Origin: Coxiellaceae bacterium
GTDB lineage: Bacteria > Pseudomonadota > Gammaproteobacteria > Diplorickettsiales > Diplorickettsiaceae
Assembly: GCA_947475085.1 (NCBI GenBank)
Contig: CANJLU010000001.1
Location: 1-58,828 of the forward strand
Length of the DNA stretch: 58,828 bases
Direction of reading: 5' to 3'
Under the pieces are notes generated by a model. That model saw nothing but the letters and a program-made list of their open reading frames with translations. It was not told the DNA's origin and searched no databases. Below, in pieces: positions 46,021-55,874 of this stretch. A program made the translations under genes and the position numbers. Within the stretch, counting starts at the first letter, position 1; the number at the start of each line of letters is the position of its first letter.

Positions 46021-47034
46021 TTAAGCTGCTTTCATCAATGCGGTGGTAACGTCCAGCATTCGATTAGAGAATCCCCATTCATTGTCATACCAGGCAAGAA
46101 CCTTAACAAAGTCGCCTATTACCCGAGTTTGCGGTGCATCTACCGTAGAAGAAGCTGGGTTATGATTGTAATCGATAGAAACCAGAGGCTCCTCACTATA
46201 ATTAAGCAGACCTTTCAATGCACTAGTTTCAGAAGCTTTTTTTAAGATTTCGTTCACCTCTTGAGCGGTTGTTTCGCGTTTAGCCTGGAAACTTAAATCT
46301 ACTAAAGAGACGTTTATCGTAGGAACGCGTATTGCTAAACCGTCGAGTTTTCCAGCTAGTTCAGGTAATACTAGACCGAGTGCCGAAGCGGCGCCTGTTT
46401 TAGCAGGAATCATGGAATGGGTTGCGGAACGTGCGCGGTACATATCAGGGTGATACGTGTCGATGAGCACTTGATCGTTGGTATAAGCATGGATGGTGGT
46501 CATTAAACCATGAATAATCCCTAAATTTTCATGCAAGGCTTTTGCTAGAGGAGCCAGACAATTGGTGGTGCATGAAGCATTAGAAATAATGGTATCGCGA
46601 CTTTTTAAAGTATGGTGATTAACACCATAAACAATAGTCGCATCAACCCCTTTACCAGCGGGAGCAGAGATGATGACTTTTTTTGCCCCCGCTGTGATAT
46701 GTTTTCCAGCCTTTTCTGGGGAAGTAAAGAGGCCGGTACATTCATGAACGACATCAATATCTAATTCTTTCCACGGCAAATTTTCTGGATCGCGTTCCGA
46801 AAAGATTTTTATTCGTTGATCATTGATAATTAAATAATCTTTATCAATGCTTATGGTCCCTATAAATTTTCCGTGAGTGGTGTCATAACGTGTCAGATGA
46901 GCATTAATATCGATGTTTCCTAAGTCATTTATCGCAACAATTTCTATATCATGCTTCTTAGGGTTTTCGAAAAAAGCTCTCAATATATTTCGGCCTATAC
47001 GGCCATAACCATTGATAGCAATACGGGTTGTCAT
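46021..47034 (-). CDS. gap: glyceraldehyde-3-phosphate dehydrogenase
   Basis: 337-residue NAD-dependent glycolytic enzyme. Rossmann start [10 protein letters not shown], catalytic C155 in [13 protein letters not shown], catalytic histidine in TIHAYTND, and [14 protein letters not shown]. Its start overlaps the tkt stop by four bases, forming a tkt-gap operon. Confidence 0.97.
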   Translation of the reverse strand: MTTRIAINGYGRIGRNILRAFFENPKKHDIEIVAINDLGNIDINAHLTRYDTTHGKFIGTISIDKDYLIINDQRIKIFSERDPENLPWKELDIDVVHECTGLFTSPEKAGKHITAGAKKVIISAPAGKGVDATIVYGVNHHTLKSRDTIISNASCTTNCLAPLAKALHENLGIIHGLMTTIHAYTNDQVLIDTYHPDMYRARSATHSMIPAKTGAASALGLVLPELAGKLDGLAIRVPTINVSLVDLSFQAKRETTAQEVNEILKKASETSALKGLLNYSEEPLVSIDYNHNPASSTVDAPQTRVIGDFVKVLAWYDNEWGFSNRMLDVTTALMKAA

Positions 47035-49049
47035 AATACTTCTCCTGCTTCACCTGTTAATAGTTGATTTAATGTTTTAATAAGGTTTTCTGTCGTAAAT
47101 CCAAAATTTTTAAAGACTTCTGTGCCTGGCGCAGATTCGCCAAATTGATTTAGTCCAATGATTTTGCCTTTATTGCCTACATAACGATACCAAAAATCTT
47201 TACTTCCGGCTTCTATAGCGACACGTAATGTAATCGAGTTAGGCAAAATTTTAGTTTTATAGGCCGAATCTTGTTGTTCAAAACGATCAGCGGAGGGCAT
47301 AGATACCACTCGGATTTGTCTGCCCTGTTCATTTAAAGATTGCGCAGCACTGATGGCTAAACTAACTTCAGAACCTGTTGCTATGATGATGGCTTCAGGT
47401 GTTGATGGACTATCGAGAAGAATATAGGCGCCCCGATGGATAGATTGTAAGGTTTCTTGGCTATGCGTTTGTTGAAATACGGTTTGGCGCGTGAGTAATA
47501 AACAAGTAGGGCCTAAATGTTGTATCGCTTGCTGCCAGGCAATGGCGGTTTCTAAAGTATCACAAGGCCGCCAGACAGAAAGGTTAGGAATAAGTCGTAA
47601 GCTATTGATTTGCTCTATAGGTTGATGCGTCGGACCGTCTTCTCCTAAACCAATAGAGTCGTGTGTATAAATAAAAATAACGCGTTGCTTCATTAATGTG
47701 GATAAGCGAACCGCATTACGTGCGTAATCACTAAAGACTAAAAAGGTTCCTCCATAAGGAATCAATCCTCCATGCAAGGCTAAGCCATTCATCATGGCGG
47801 ACATACCGAATTCACGTACACCGTAATGAATATAATTACCGGCTGGATTTTCACTAGTTAAAACTTGAGATCCTTTCCAAAAGGTAGAATTAGATTCTGT
47901 TAGATCTGCAGATCCACCTAATAATTCTGGTAAAAGAGGCGCAAAGGCATTTAATGCATTTTGGGAAGCTTTACGTGTTGCTATTTTTTCCGAAGGATTT
48001 TTATAAATGCTTTCGATAATTTCTTTAGTTTTTTCTGACCAATTTAAAGGTAATTTTCTATTAATTCTCCGTTGATACTCTTTGGCAAGTTCGGGAAATG
48101 CGGTTTGATAGGCGGTCCATTTTTCTTCCCAAGCTTTTTCTAACATGTCTCCTTTAGAACGAGCATCCCAAGCTTGATAAATATCTTCTGGTATTTCGAA
48201 AGGTGGATAATTCCAATGTAATGCAAGTCTGGTGGCAGCTACTTCTTTTTCACCTAACGCTGCTCCATGTGCTTGATGACTGTCGACTAAATTGGGAGCG
48301 CCAAATGCAATTTTGGTTTTACAGCAAAGTAGACTGGGTTTATCAGTAACCTTACGAGCTTTTTCGATAGCTAGTTTAATTTGTTGTGGATCATGACCAT
48401 CAATTTCAGGAATAACATGCCAATGATAAGCTTTAAAGCGCTCGGGCGTATTATCTTTAAACCAGCCTGAAACATTGCCATCAATAGAAATATTATTGTC
48501 ATCCCAGAAAACAATTAATTTACCTAAGCCTAGACATCCTGCCAAAGAAGCAGCTTCATGAGAAATCCCTTCCATTAAACAACCGTCACCCAGAAATACA
48601 TAAGTAAAATGATCGACGATGGAACGAGAAGGTTGATTAAAATGCGCAGCCAAATTTTTTTCTGCTAGCGCCATACCGACTGCGTTCGCGAATCCCTGAC
48701 CGAGAGGCCCGGTTGTTGTTTCTATTCCTGGAGTTAAACCTACTTCAGGATGTCCTGGAGTTTTGGAGTGCAATTGGCGAAATTTTTTAATTTCATCTAA
48801 TGAAAGATCATAACCGCTTAAATGAAGTAATGCATAATGTAGCATCGATCCATGGCCATTCGATAAAATAAAACGATCACGATTACTCCATTGTGGGTTA
48901 TTGGGGTTATGGACTAAAAATTTTCGCCATAGGACAGTGGCAATGTCCGCCATCCCCATGGGCATGCCAGGATGGCCTGAATTGGCTTTTTCCACGGCAT
49001 CTATGCTTAGAAATCGAATGGCATCAGCATATTTTTTTTGGTAAGACAT
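47031..49049 (-). CDS. tkt: transketolase
   Basis: 672-residue thiamine-diphosphate enzyme linking the pentose-phosphate path and glycolysis. [30 protein letters not shown], the ThDP motif GDGCLMEG...NN and [10 protein letters not shown] with [16 protein letters not shown] are present. Operon with gap. Confidence 0.97.
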   Translation of the reverse strand: MSYQKKYADAIRFLSIDAVEKANSGHPGMPMGMADIATVLWRKFLVHNPNNPQWSNRDRFILSNGHGSMLHYALLHLSGYDLSLDEIKKFRQLHSKTPGHPEVGLTPGIETTTGPLGQGFANAVGMALAEKNLAAHFNQPSRSIVDHFTYVFLGDGCLMEGISHEAASLAGCLGLGKLIVFWDDNNISIDGNVSGWFKDNTPERFKAYHWHVIPEIDGHDPQQIKLAIEKARKVTDKPSLLCCKTKIAFGAPNLVDSHQAHGAALGEKEVAATRLALHWNYPPFEIPEDIYQAWDARSKGDMLEKAWEEKWTAYQTAFPELAKEYQRRINRKLPLNWSEKTKEIIESIYKNPSEKIATRKASQNALNAFAPLLPELLGGSADLTESNSTFWKGSQVLTSENPAGNYIHYGVREFGMSAMMNGLALHGGLIPYGGTFLVFSDYARNAVRLSTLMKQRVIFIYTHDSIGLGEDGPTHQPIEQINSLRLIPNLSVWRPCDTLETAIAWQQAIQHLGPTCLLLTRQTVFQQTHSQETLQSIHRGAYILLDSPSTPEAIIIATGSEVSLAISAAQSLNEQGRQIRVVSMPSADRFEQQDSAYKTKILPNSITLRVAIEAGSKDFWYRYVGNKGKIIGLNQFGESAPGTEVFKNFGFTTENLIKTLNQLLTGEAGEVL

Positions 49050-49100
49050 TAAAGATTTTCCTATTTACCCCATAATCAGGAATATTTTAAAACTCAAAAA

Positions 49101-49148
49101 TACAATTTGAACGGCAATACAGGCAAAAATTCAACTACAAATATATAG
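49101..49148 (+). repeat. palindromic dispersed repeat, right-half fragment
   Basis: ATTTGAACGGCAATACAGGC followed by AAAAATTCAACTACAAATAT corresponds to the right half of the family. In the gap between tkt and the permease gene. Confidence 0.55.
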
Positions 49149-49149
49149 C

Positions 49150-50337
49150 TTAAAAAATATCAACTATAATCGCATGCGCAATGATAATAGAGGAGGCCAG
49201 GATCAGCAAACTTAATAAAATTTTTCCACCCATTAATCGATAAGGCGCATCGATTTGTTGACTATAACGTCCAGACCAAGCCATTAATGCGGGAAGCAAA
49301 GCCAATAAGATGGCACACCATATGCCAGCATAATTCAAGGCCAGCATAAATGAGGCAGGGTAAAACAAAACCATGATTAAAGGAGGTAAAAAGCTAAGTA
49401 GGAATACAATAAATTTATTTTTTTCCGTTGGGATAAACGCTAAACCATCAAATAAGAAATCTGACAAGCTGATACCTACTCCTAAAAAGGAAGTTGCTAA
49501 ACAAATGGAGGTAAAAATCCAAGCAAATAAAGTAATGCTATTTTTATTTAATAAATGGCTTAGCGTATTAGTTAAATGACTAGTAGACTGACTGGACTGG
49601 GCAATCGATAAAAGTTTATTGATAGGGATAACCCCCATAATGGCTGCATTCCAGAAGATATAACAAATAAGAGGTATTAAGCTACCCAATATAATAACTT
49701 GGCGTAATTGTTTAACATTACTATGGAAATAACTGCGTAAACTAGGAATAATGGCGGCAAAGCCAAACGATGTAATGATAATAGTTAGGCTGTTGGGTAA
49801 GTAATGTATATCGCCCTGTGCCAGTTGCTTAGTTGATATAAAAGGGAATAGAAATAATATTAACAGGCAAAAAATAAGTAATTTTCCTCCCATCAGTATT
49901 CGATTTATCAAATCTACGGAATGCATGCCTTTATAAACGATGGGGCCTAAAATAAATACAAATAAAAAGACTGTAACTACTGCTGAAAAATGCAAATCTA
50001 TTTTTTGTAAAATGCCTTGTAAAAAATCTGAGCCACCCGCGATATATGCTGCTAGCAAAGCATATAGCAATAATAAATAACATAACCAGGCAATAATCTC
50101 GCCAGGAATACCTAAAGTAGCGCGCGCCATGGAAATTAAATGGCTATTAGGTGGGAACCAAAGGTTGACTTCTAAAACCAACAAACCACCGGCTAGCATA
50201 ATCCCCCAACAAGCGATCAAAAAAAGCGATGAGTTTAAAAAGCCTGCTTGAGCGGTTGCAAGCGGTAAAGCTAACATCCCGCCACCTATAGCATTACCAG
50301 TAATTAATAAAATACCGCCAAATTGTTTAATATTCAT
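49150..50337 (-). CDS. aromatic amino acid permease (TyrP/Mtr family), copy A
   Basis: 395 residues, about 11 membrane helices, hydroxy/aromatic amino acid permease family: GNAIGGGMLALPLATA near the start is the family signature. Takes up tyrosine, tryptophan or phenylalanine with protons. Lies 8 bases downstream of a close paralogue, so likely one transcript. Confidence 0.9.
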   Translation of the reverse strand: MNIKQFGGILLITGNAIGGGMLALPLATAQAGFLNSSLFLIACWGIMLAGGLLVLEVNLWFPPNSHLISMARATLGIPGEIIAWLCYLLLLYALLAAYIAGGSDFLQGILQKIDLHFSAVVTVFLFVFILGPIVYKGMHSVDLINRILMGGKLLIFCLLILFLFPFISTKQLAQGDIHYLPNSLTIIITSFGFAAIIPSLRSYFHSNVKQLRQVIILGSLIPLICYIFWNAAIMGVIPINKLLSIAQSSQSTSHLTNTLSHLLNKNSITLFAWIFTSICLATSFLGVGISLSDFLFDGLAFIPTEKNKFIVFLLSFLPPLIMVLFYPASFMLALNYAGIWCAILLALLPALMAWSGRYSQQIDAPYRLMGGKILLSLLILASSIIIAHAIIVDIF

Positions 50338-50345
50338 AAGATTTT

Positions 50346-51545
50346 TTAGCGAATAAGGCTTAAAATAATAATAAGTAATGCAACAAGCATTAAGCTAAAT
50401 AGTAAAGATTTTCCACCTACAACTTGATACCCCGAAGCACATTTTTTAATATAGCGTCCACTCCAGGCCATCATGGCAGGAAGAAGTATTAATAGGATGG
50501 CACAAAGTACTCCTGCATAAGATAAAGCCGTGATAAAAGCATGGGGATTATGATTGGCAATGAATAATGGAGGAAAAAAAGTAAGTATATATAGAACTAG
50601 CTTTTTTAAACCTTTTTTTTCAATTTGCAGCCCATCACTAAAAAAATCAAATAGGCTTAAAGCTACACCTAAAAAAGAAGTAGCGAAACAAATGGAGGTA
50701 AATATTTTTGCAAAAAAATTTATTAATTTATTATCAAATAAATGGTTCAGGGCAGACATTAAATCGCTAGTGGAATGTCCTGAATGATACATGAATATTA
50801 AACCCGAGTTTCCATGTGTAGGTATAGCGCCCATAATAGTTAATTCCCACAGAATATAGCACAATAAAGGAATTAAGCTGCCGATTAGAATAGCTCTACG
50901 CAGCATAATCAAATCATTACTAAAGTAACTGCGTAAGCTTGGCACTATTACCGCGAAACCAAATGAGGTCATAATAACCGTCGTACTACCTAAAATAATA
51001 CTAAGCTGATAAGCATTTTCCAAACTGAATAAGTAATGAATAGAAATAAAAGGAAAAATACACATCACCAATAAAATGAAGGTTAATAGCTTGCTGAGCA
51101 TTAAACCTCTGTTAACATAATCAACCGATCCTAATCCTCTATAAACAATTAAACTCAATAATCCTGCAAATAATACCGCAGAAATTTTTGTGGATAGGTG
51201 CAAGTGAAATGTTAGCAGGAGATGCTGTAAGAAATCGCCACCTCCCGCAATATAAGCAGCTAGTAAAGCATACAGCAGTGAAAGATAGCTAAGCCATGCG
51301 ATGATCTGACCAAACCTACCTAATGTATTTTTAGCCATGCTGATTAAGTTACTGTTTACGCTGTGCCAGAGGTTAACTTCTAAAATAAGCAATGCAGCAG
51401 CGGTCATCACCGCCCAGCACAGTACTAAAAAAATGAGTGAATTGATAAAGCCTAACTGCGCTGTAGCAATAGGTAGAGCTAACATTCCTCCGCCAATGCT
51501 GGTACCAATGATAAGTAATATGCCGCCGATAAGTTTATTATGCAT
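50346..51545 (-). CDS. aromatic amino acid permease (TyrP/Mtr family), copy B
   Basis: 399 residues, same fold and signature (GTSIGGGMLALPIATAQLGF) as the gene after it, with long matching stretches (for example SFGFAVIVPSLRSYF against SFGFAAIIPSLRSYF). A tandem duplication. Specificity of the two may differ. Lies 8 bases after the acyltransferase gene. Confidence 0.9.
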   Translation of the reverse strand: MHNKLIGGILLIIGTSIGGGMLALPIATAQLGFINSLIFLVLCWAVMTAAALLILEVNLWHSVNSNLISMAKNTLGRFGQIIAWLSYLSLLYALLAAYIAGGGDFLQHLLLTFHLHLSTKISAVLFAGLLSLIVYRGLGSVDYVNRGLMLSKLLTFILLVMCIFPFISIHYLFSLENAYQLSIILGSTTVIMTSFGFAVIVPSLRSYFSNDLIMLRRAILIGSLIPLLCYILWELTIMGAIPTHGNSGLIFMYHSGHSTSDLMSALNHLFDNKLINFFAKIFTSICFATSFLGVALSLFDFFSDGLQIEKKGLKKLVLYILTFFPPLFIANHNPHAFITALSYAGVLCAILLILLPAMMAWSGRYIKKCASGYQVVGGKSLLFSLMLVALLIIILSLIR

Positions 51546-51553
51546 GTTTATTT

Positions 51554-52462
51554 TTAATAGAGATAAGGATCGCCTTGAGGACGTGTCTTAAAGCGTCGAT
51601 GTATCCAAAGATACTGGTCGGGGTGAGCACGAACAGCTTGTTCCAACAATTGGTTAAAAAATTGTGTATCTTGGGAATCATCACCCTGAGCAAAATTTTC
51701 TAAAATAGGCCCAATAGTAATTTGGTAACCTTTTCCTCTAGCAAGGCGATGATAAAATAAGGTAACAACTTGTGCTCCTGTTCGACTTGCATAACGACTT
51801 GGTGTTGAAATAGTAGCAGCGGGAATGTTAAAAAATGGCGAAAAAACACTGTGTGTAGGACCATAATCTTGATCCGCTGCATACCAAATAGCTTTGTTTT
51901 GTTTCAAGGTTTTAATAATTTGGCGAATAGCATGACGATGTATAGGTTGCATCCATTTAAAATGACGATGTTGTTTTAATAACCTATCGATGACTTGATT
52001 TTTTTGTTCCCGGTAAACAACATGCATTGGAAAAATGCTAGAAAACAGACGACCACAGATATCTAACGATGTAAAATGACCACTTAAAATAAGTACACCT
52101 TTGTTTCTGCTTATAGCTTCTTGCAAGTGTTCCAAGCCTTTTACATGAACAAGCGAATCTAATTTATGATCAGGCATCCACCAAGCCATGGCAGATTCGA
52201 CGAGTCCCATTCCCAGAGATTGAAACTGTTTTTTAAGTAAGTTTTTACGTTGTTTGTCGGACAATTCGGGAAAACAAAGTTTCAGATTAATTTCCGCGAT
52301 TCGTCGAAATCTTTTCAATAAAAAATAGGAAATGCGCCCAAAACTTTTACCAAATTGTAGTTGTAAGGCGTAAGGTAGTTTTGTAGTGAGATATAAAACT
52401 CCTAACCCTAACCAAGTAGGCCAGTAACGAGGATGTATCAGCTCTAAAAATTTATTTTGCAT
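51554..52462 (-). CDS. lipid A lauroyl/myristoyl acyltransferase (LpxL/LpxM family)
   Basis: 302-residue inner-membrane enzyme adding a secondary acyl chain to lipid A. The catalytic HxxxxD is in LSGHFTSLD, an N-terminal membrane anchor precedes it, and VVYREQKN and AADQDYGP follow. LpxL rather than LpxM is likely but not certain. Its start overlaps the ferredoxin-like gene by 11 bases. Confidence 0.92.
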   Translation of the reverse strand: MQNKFLELIHPRYWPTWLGLGVLYLTTKLPYALQLQFGKSFGRISYFLLKRFRRIAEINLKLCFPELSDKQRKNLLKKQFQSLGMGLVESAMAWWMPDHKLDSLVHVKGLEHLQEAISRNKGVLILSGHFTSLDICGRLFSSIFPMHVVYREQKNQVIDRLLKQHRHFKWMQPIHRHAIRQIIKTLKQNKAIWYAADQDYGPTHSVFSPFFNIPAATISTPSRYASRTGAQVVTLFYHRLARGKGYQITIGPILENFAQGDDSQDTQFFNQLLEQAVRAHPDQYLWIHRRFKTRPQGDPYLY

Positions 52463-52772
52463 TAGATAATAACAACCGATGTACTATTTGTTTTTTAATT
52501 AAGTGTTGTTTAATAATTTCGTCAATATCTTGTTGTGTATTGTAGTGATACCAAGTACTTTCGGGATAAATCACCAATAACGGCCCTAAGCTACACCTTC
52601 CTAGACATCCGGAATGACTTACTCGAATTTTTTGCTGCTGATTTTCCATCAGTAGTTTTATTTTTGTTTTTAAATAGTCTAATAAGGGTTTGGCTCCGCG
52701 TTTAGCGCAACAATCCTTATTATTTTCCCGTAGATTAGTGCATAAAAAGATATGTTGTTGATAATAGGACAT
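52452..52772 (-). CDS. thioredoxin-like [2Fe-2S] ferredoxin family protein
   Basis: 106 residues. Cysteines at C11, C21/C22 and in GCLGRCSLGPLLVIYPE follow the cluster pattern of the thioredoxin-fold 2Fe-2S ferredoxins; HIFLCTN starts the domain. Role unknown; often found near LPS or cobalt genes. Upstream of lpxL-like in one transcript. Confidence 0.87.
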   Translation of the reverse strand: MSYYQQHIFLCTNLRENNKDCCAKRGAKPLLDYLKTKIKLLMENQQQKIRVSHSGCLGRCSLGPLLVIYPESTWYHYNTQQDIDEIIKQHLIKKQIVHRLLLSNAK

Positions 52773-52888
52773 AACTATGTTTTATAGCAAAAATAAGAAA
52801 GTTTTTACTTTACCAGAAATAAATAAGTATCTCTATCTAGCTGCCTTATCTACGTTAAAAATCTGAATTCTAGACAAAAAAGCTGACG

Positions 52889-52939
52889 TAAACCATTTAA
52901 CTCATCAAAAGTGTCTTTTTGAGTTAGACTAATGGTTTA
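52889..52939 (+). promoter_or_regulatory. large hairpin in the hsp20 leader
   Basis: Arms TAAACCATT (52889-52897) and AATGGTTTA (52931-52939) pair perfectly. Inside, TAACTC (52898-52903) pairs with GAGTTA (52921-52926), then CAAAAG with CTTTTTG. It ends 3 bases before the ribosome site AAGGAGG (52943-52949). May be a leader RNA structure, possibly thermosensing, or an operator. Confidence 0.6.
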
Positions 52940-52958
52940 AGCAAGGAGGAAAAAGTTT

Positions 52959-53423
52959 ATGTCAAATCTTATGCGCTACCGATCGCCCTCTTTATTACAC
53001 CAATTGCACCGCCTATCGCAAGAGTGGGATCAATTGTTTGATCCTAGTCACCAAAGCGTTGAAGATAGCTCGATGGTTGAAACTAGCCAGTGGGCACCTG
53101 CAGTGGATATCAAGGAAGAGCCTAATCGTTTTATGCTCTTTGCAGATATTCCGGGTGTGGATCCGAAAGATATTGAAATTTCTATGGAAAATGGGATATT
53201 GACGATTAAAGGTGAAAGAGTAGAGACTCATTCGGAAGAAAGCCAAGGATACACCCGAGTTGAGCGATCAAAAGGTAGTTTCTATCGGCGCTTTGCTTTG
53301 CCGGATACCGCTGACGCCGATAAGATAACAGCAGAAGGAAAGCATGGTGTGCTTAGAATCATTATTCCAAAAAGGGATAAAGCGTCAGTCAAGAAAATAA
53401 GGGTGGAAGATAAAAAAGATTAA
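52959..53423 (+). CDS. small heat-shock protein Hsp20
   Basis: 154 residues with an alpha-crystallin domain (about 45-140): WAPAVDIKEEPNRFML, DIPGVDPKDIEISMENGILTI, GSFYRRFALPDT and GVLRIIIPKRDK. It binds unfolding proteins and hands them to ClpB/DnaK. AAGGAGG ribosome site. Preceded by a hairpin, so heat control at RNA level is possible. Confidence 0.95.
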   Translation: MSNLMRYRSPSLLHQLHRLSQEWDQLFDPSHQSVEDSSMVETSQWAPAVDIKEEPNRFMLFADIPGVDPKDIEISMENGILTIKGERVETHSEESQGYTRVERSKGSFYRRFALPDTADADKITAEGKHGVLRIIIPKRDKASVKKIRVEDKKD

Positions 53424-53439
53424 TTTTTTAATTCCTAGC

Positions 53440-53499
53440 TATATTCACAGCAGTTGGATTTTGGGCAACATGGACAAAAATTTAAGTGCGAATACTATA
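53440..53499 (+). repeat. palindromic dispersed repeat, internally deleted copy
   Basis: TATTCACAGCAGTTGGATTT at the left directly joined, through GGGCAACATGGACA, to AAAATTTAAGTGCGAATA at the right. Just after hsp20. Confidence 0.7.
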
Positions 53500-53771
53500 T
53501 GAATTGGGTTAAGAATTCGTGTATAAGCTAATAACCTTTTAGGAAGGTGTACTTGATATTCTAGAGCATGCTATACATAAGGATGTTAGAGTGATTTTCT
53601 CAAACTATGGGTTTCACTTCAGCCAAATATTATTGTGTGGCGATGGAGATCACCATTAGGATCGTTCCAGGGATGTCTGAGCTATGTACACCAATGCCTA
53701 GTTACTTTGCCAACGATAAGTAAGCGACTTATATGAAGGTTTGTGACAGGTCTAGGGTTTAAAGGTAAGTG
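53500..53771. other. no gene recognised between two repeat copies
   Basis: This central part of the 478-base gap between hsp20 and the PA3496-like gene has stops in all frames at short distance and no match I recognise. A degraded gene is possible but not shown. Confidence 0.4.
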
Positions 53772-53830
53772 ATAGTCACATTGCGAATTGAAGAAGCAAC
53801 ATGGGCAAAAATTCAATTGCGAAGAGTATA
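53772..53830 (+). repeat. palindromic dispersed repeat, internally deleted copy
   Basis: ATAGTCACATTGCGAATTG, GAAGCAAC and GGGCAAAAATTCAATTGCGA then AGAGTATA follow in family order, shortened in the middle. Upstream of the PA3496-like gene. Confidence 0.65.
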
Positions 53831-53901
53831 CTTGCCAAATGGGTATTACACCCACTAAAGTAAGCGCTGAAATAGGCTGCTTTATTTAATAGGTAGGATC
53901 T

Positions 53902-54198
53902 ATGGAGTATAAAGAAACAGAGGCTTTATTAGAAGAAGATGATGGTGATGGAAGTAGTGATACTGAATTACCACCTGATATCTTAGACATTGAAGATGAA
54001 GAATTAGATACATGGCCTGAAGAATTGGCCCTAGATGCATTGAATAAGAAAACAAAAGTCTCGCCCGTTCGATTTTCACTTGAAAAGCGCCGAGCTATTG
54101 AAGATTATTTAGAGCAACGACGATTACGCGAGGAATTCGACTATGAGTTTGAAAATGAGCTCATTTCAGAAACTTCAGATGCAACAAAAAGTGAGTAG
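53902..54198 (+). CDS. PA3496-like small acidic/basic protein
   Basis: 98 residues. The first half is very acidic ([20 protein letters not shown]), the second carries [18 protein letters not shown], the hallmark of the PA3496/DUF3545 family, of which some members are linked to envelope integrity. It stands two bases before accA, the common context, and is probably co-transcribed. Function unproven. Confidence 0.75.
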   Translation: MEYKETEALLEEDDGDGSSDTELPPDILDIEDEELDTWPEELALDALNKKTKVSPVRFSLEKRRAIEDYLEQRRLREEFDYEFENELISETSDATKSE

Positions 54199-54200
54199 CT

Positions 54201-55148
54201 ATGCACTTTAAGTTTTTGGATTTTGAACAACCTATCGCAGAGCTTGGGGCAAAAATAGAAGAGCTGCGTAAGCTAGGTAATGATGCTGACCTTAATGTCA
54301 ACGAAGAGATTAAACGTCTAGAGCAGAAAAAAATAGAATTAACCGAATCTATTTTTCAATCATTAAATGCTTGGCAAATAGTACAATTGGCACGTCATCC
54401 ACAAAGACCCTATTTTTCGGATTACATAAGTAGAATTTTTTCTGATTTTGACGAACTGCATGGCGATAGAGAGTTTTCAGATGATCCTTCTATTATCGGC
54501 GGTGTTGCTAATTTAGCAGACCAACCCGTGGTTATTATTGGTCAACAGAAGGGTCGTACTACCAATGAAAAAGTCCAACACAATTTTGGAATGCCCAAGC
54601 CAGAAGGTTATCGTAAAGCTATCCGCCTGATGGAATTGGCAGAACGGTTTAAATTGCCGATTTTGACTTTTATTGATACACCTGGTGCTTATCCTGGCAT
54701 TGATGCAGAAGAACGTAACCAAAGTGGCGCGATTGCACAAAATTTACAAGTGATGTCTCAGCTGAAGGCACCCATTATTTCTACGATAATTGGAGAAGGT
54801 GGCTCAGGTGGTGCTTTAGCTATAGGTGTAGCCGATCGAATCTTGATGTTGCAATATAGTATTTACTCAGTTATTTCACCTGAAGGATGTGCTACTATTC
54901 TTTGGAAAAGTGCTGAAAAAGCCCCTGAAGCTGCTGAAGCGATGGCCATGAATGCTGGGAGCTTGTATAAACTCAAATTGATAGATGCAGTGATTCAAGA
55001 GCCTTTAGGTGGTGCGCACACTGATTTTGATGAGATGGCTAATCAACTAAAGATTGAACTTATTAAACAATTAGCGCAGATCCAATATTTTTCTATGGAA
55101 AAACTACTCGAATTGCGCTACAGCAAGATTTTAGCTATGGGTACTTAA
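54201..55148 (+). CDS. accA: acetyl-CoA carboxylase carboxyltransferase alpha subunit
   Basis: 315 residues; with AccD it moves the carboxyl from biotin to acetyl-CoA, starting fatty acid synthesis. [57 protein letters not shown] and [15 protein letters not shown] are the family blocks; length is normal (E. coli 319). Confidence 0.97.
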   Translation: MHFKFLDFEQPIAELGAKIEELRKLGNDADLNVNEEIKRLEQKKIELTESIFQSLNAWQIVQLARHPQRPYFSDYISRIFSDFDELHGDREFSDDPSIIGGVANLADQPVVIIGQQKGRTTNEKVQHNFGMPKPEGYRKAIRLMELAERFKLPILTFIDTPGAYPGIDAEERNQSGAIAQNLQVMSQLKAPIISTIIGEGGSGGALAIGVADRILMLQYSIYSVISPEGCATILWKSAEKAPEAAEAMAMNAGSLYKLKLIDAVIQEPLGGAHTDFDEMANQLKIELIKQLAQIQYFSMEKLLELRYSKILAMGT

Positions 55149-55183
55149 TTTAGATTCTTAGCTTTTAGTCCAGCCATTAAAAT

Positions 55184-55786
55184 ATGAAGTTTTTCGCTAT
55201 CGAAACCCTAGCTTTTATGTCAGGCGTGGTAAATGTTTACCTTTTAACTCGTTGCAGCTTATGGAACTGGTTATTTGGAATCATAACAGTTTCTTTATAT
55301 ACCATTATTTTTTTTAATACCAAGTTGTATGCTGATATGTGCTTGCAGGGAGTTTTTTTAATTTTTCAGTTTTATGGACTCTACCAATGGCGATATGGTA
55401 GTAGTGAGAAGAACCCCTTAGTTATCCAAGTAATAAATAATTCTACTGGCTTGTCTTTAGTACTAGCCGCTATTATTTTATTTTTCAGTATTAGTTTTAT
55501 TCTAAAATATAATACAGATTCTACTACTATTTATGCCGATGCCGCGATTACCACATTGAGCTTGATTGCCCAATGGATGATGAGTAAAAAATATTTACAT
55601 CACTGGGTTTTATGGATAGTGGTTGATTTGCTTTCTATAGGTTTGTATATCAGCAAAACCTTGTATTTAACAGCGCTGCTCTATTCAGTATTTATGCTGC
55701 TATGTATCAAAGGCTACTATCAATGGAGAGAAACTTTAAATAAATCCAGAGGGTCACATTCCATCGTATACGCTAAATCTGGCTGA
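55184..55786 (+). CDS. pnuC: nicotinamide riboside transporter PnuC
   Basis: 200 residues, seven membrane helices. WNWLFGIITVSLY, YADMCLQGVFLIFQFYGLYQW and the WIVVDLLSIGLYI segment are PnuC features; the channel takes up nicotinamide riboside for NAD. No nadR is seen nearby. It suggests dependence on outside NAD precursors. 35 bases after accA. Confidence 0.92.
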   Translation: MKFFAIETLAFMSGVVNVYLLTRCSLWNWLFGIITVSLYTIIFFNTKLYADMCLQGVFLIFQFYGLYQWRYGSSEKNPLVIQVINNSTGLSLVLAAIILFFSISFILKYNTDSTTIYADAAITTLSLIAQWMMSKKYLHHWVLWIVVDLLSIGLYISKTLYLTALLYSVFMLLCIKGYYQWRETLNKSRGSHSIVYAKSG

Positions 55787-55874
55787 GATCAGCTTTGTCC
55801 CTTTTCATCCCTAGGTTTAATTGGTTTTGAGCGTAGACTTTACAGTTGCTGGGTAAATTTTGTATGGTTAGTTC

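Noticed and set aside
52889-52939. CIRCE element (HrcA operator) before hsp20
   Set aside because: The arms lack the TTAGCACTC/GAGTGCTAA core and the 9-base spacing.
53500-53771. Transposase or gene remnant in the gap after hsp20
   Set aside because: No frame gives a stretch that resembles a known protein.
5972-53830. CRISPR array
   Set aside because: The repeats are 120 bases, far apart, in both orientations and without regular spacers.
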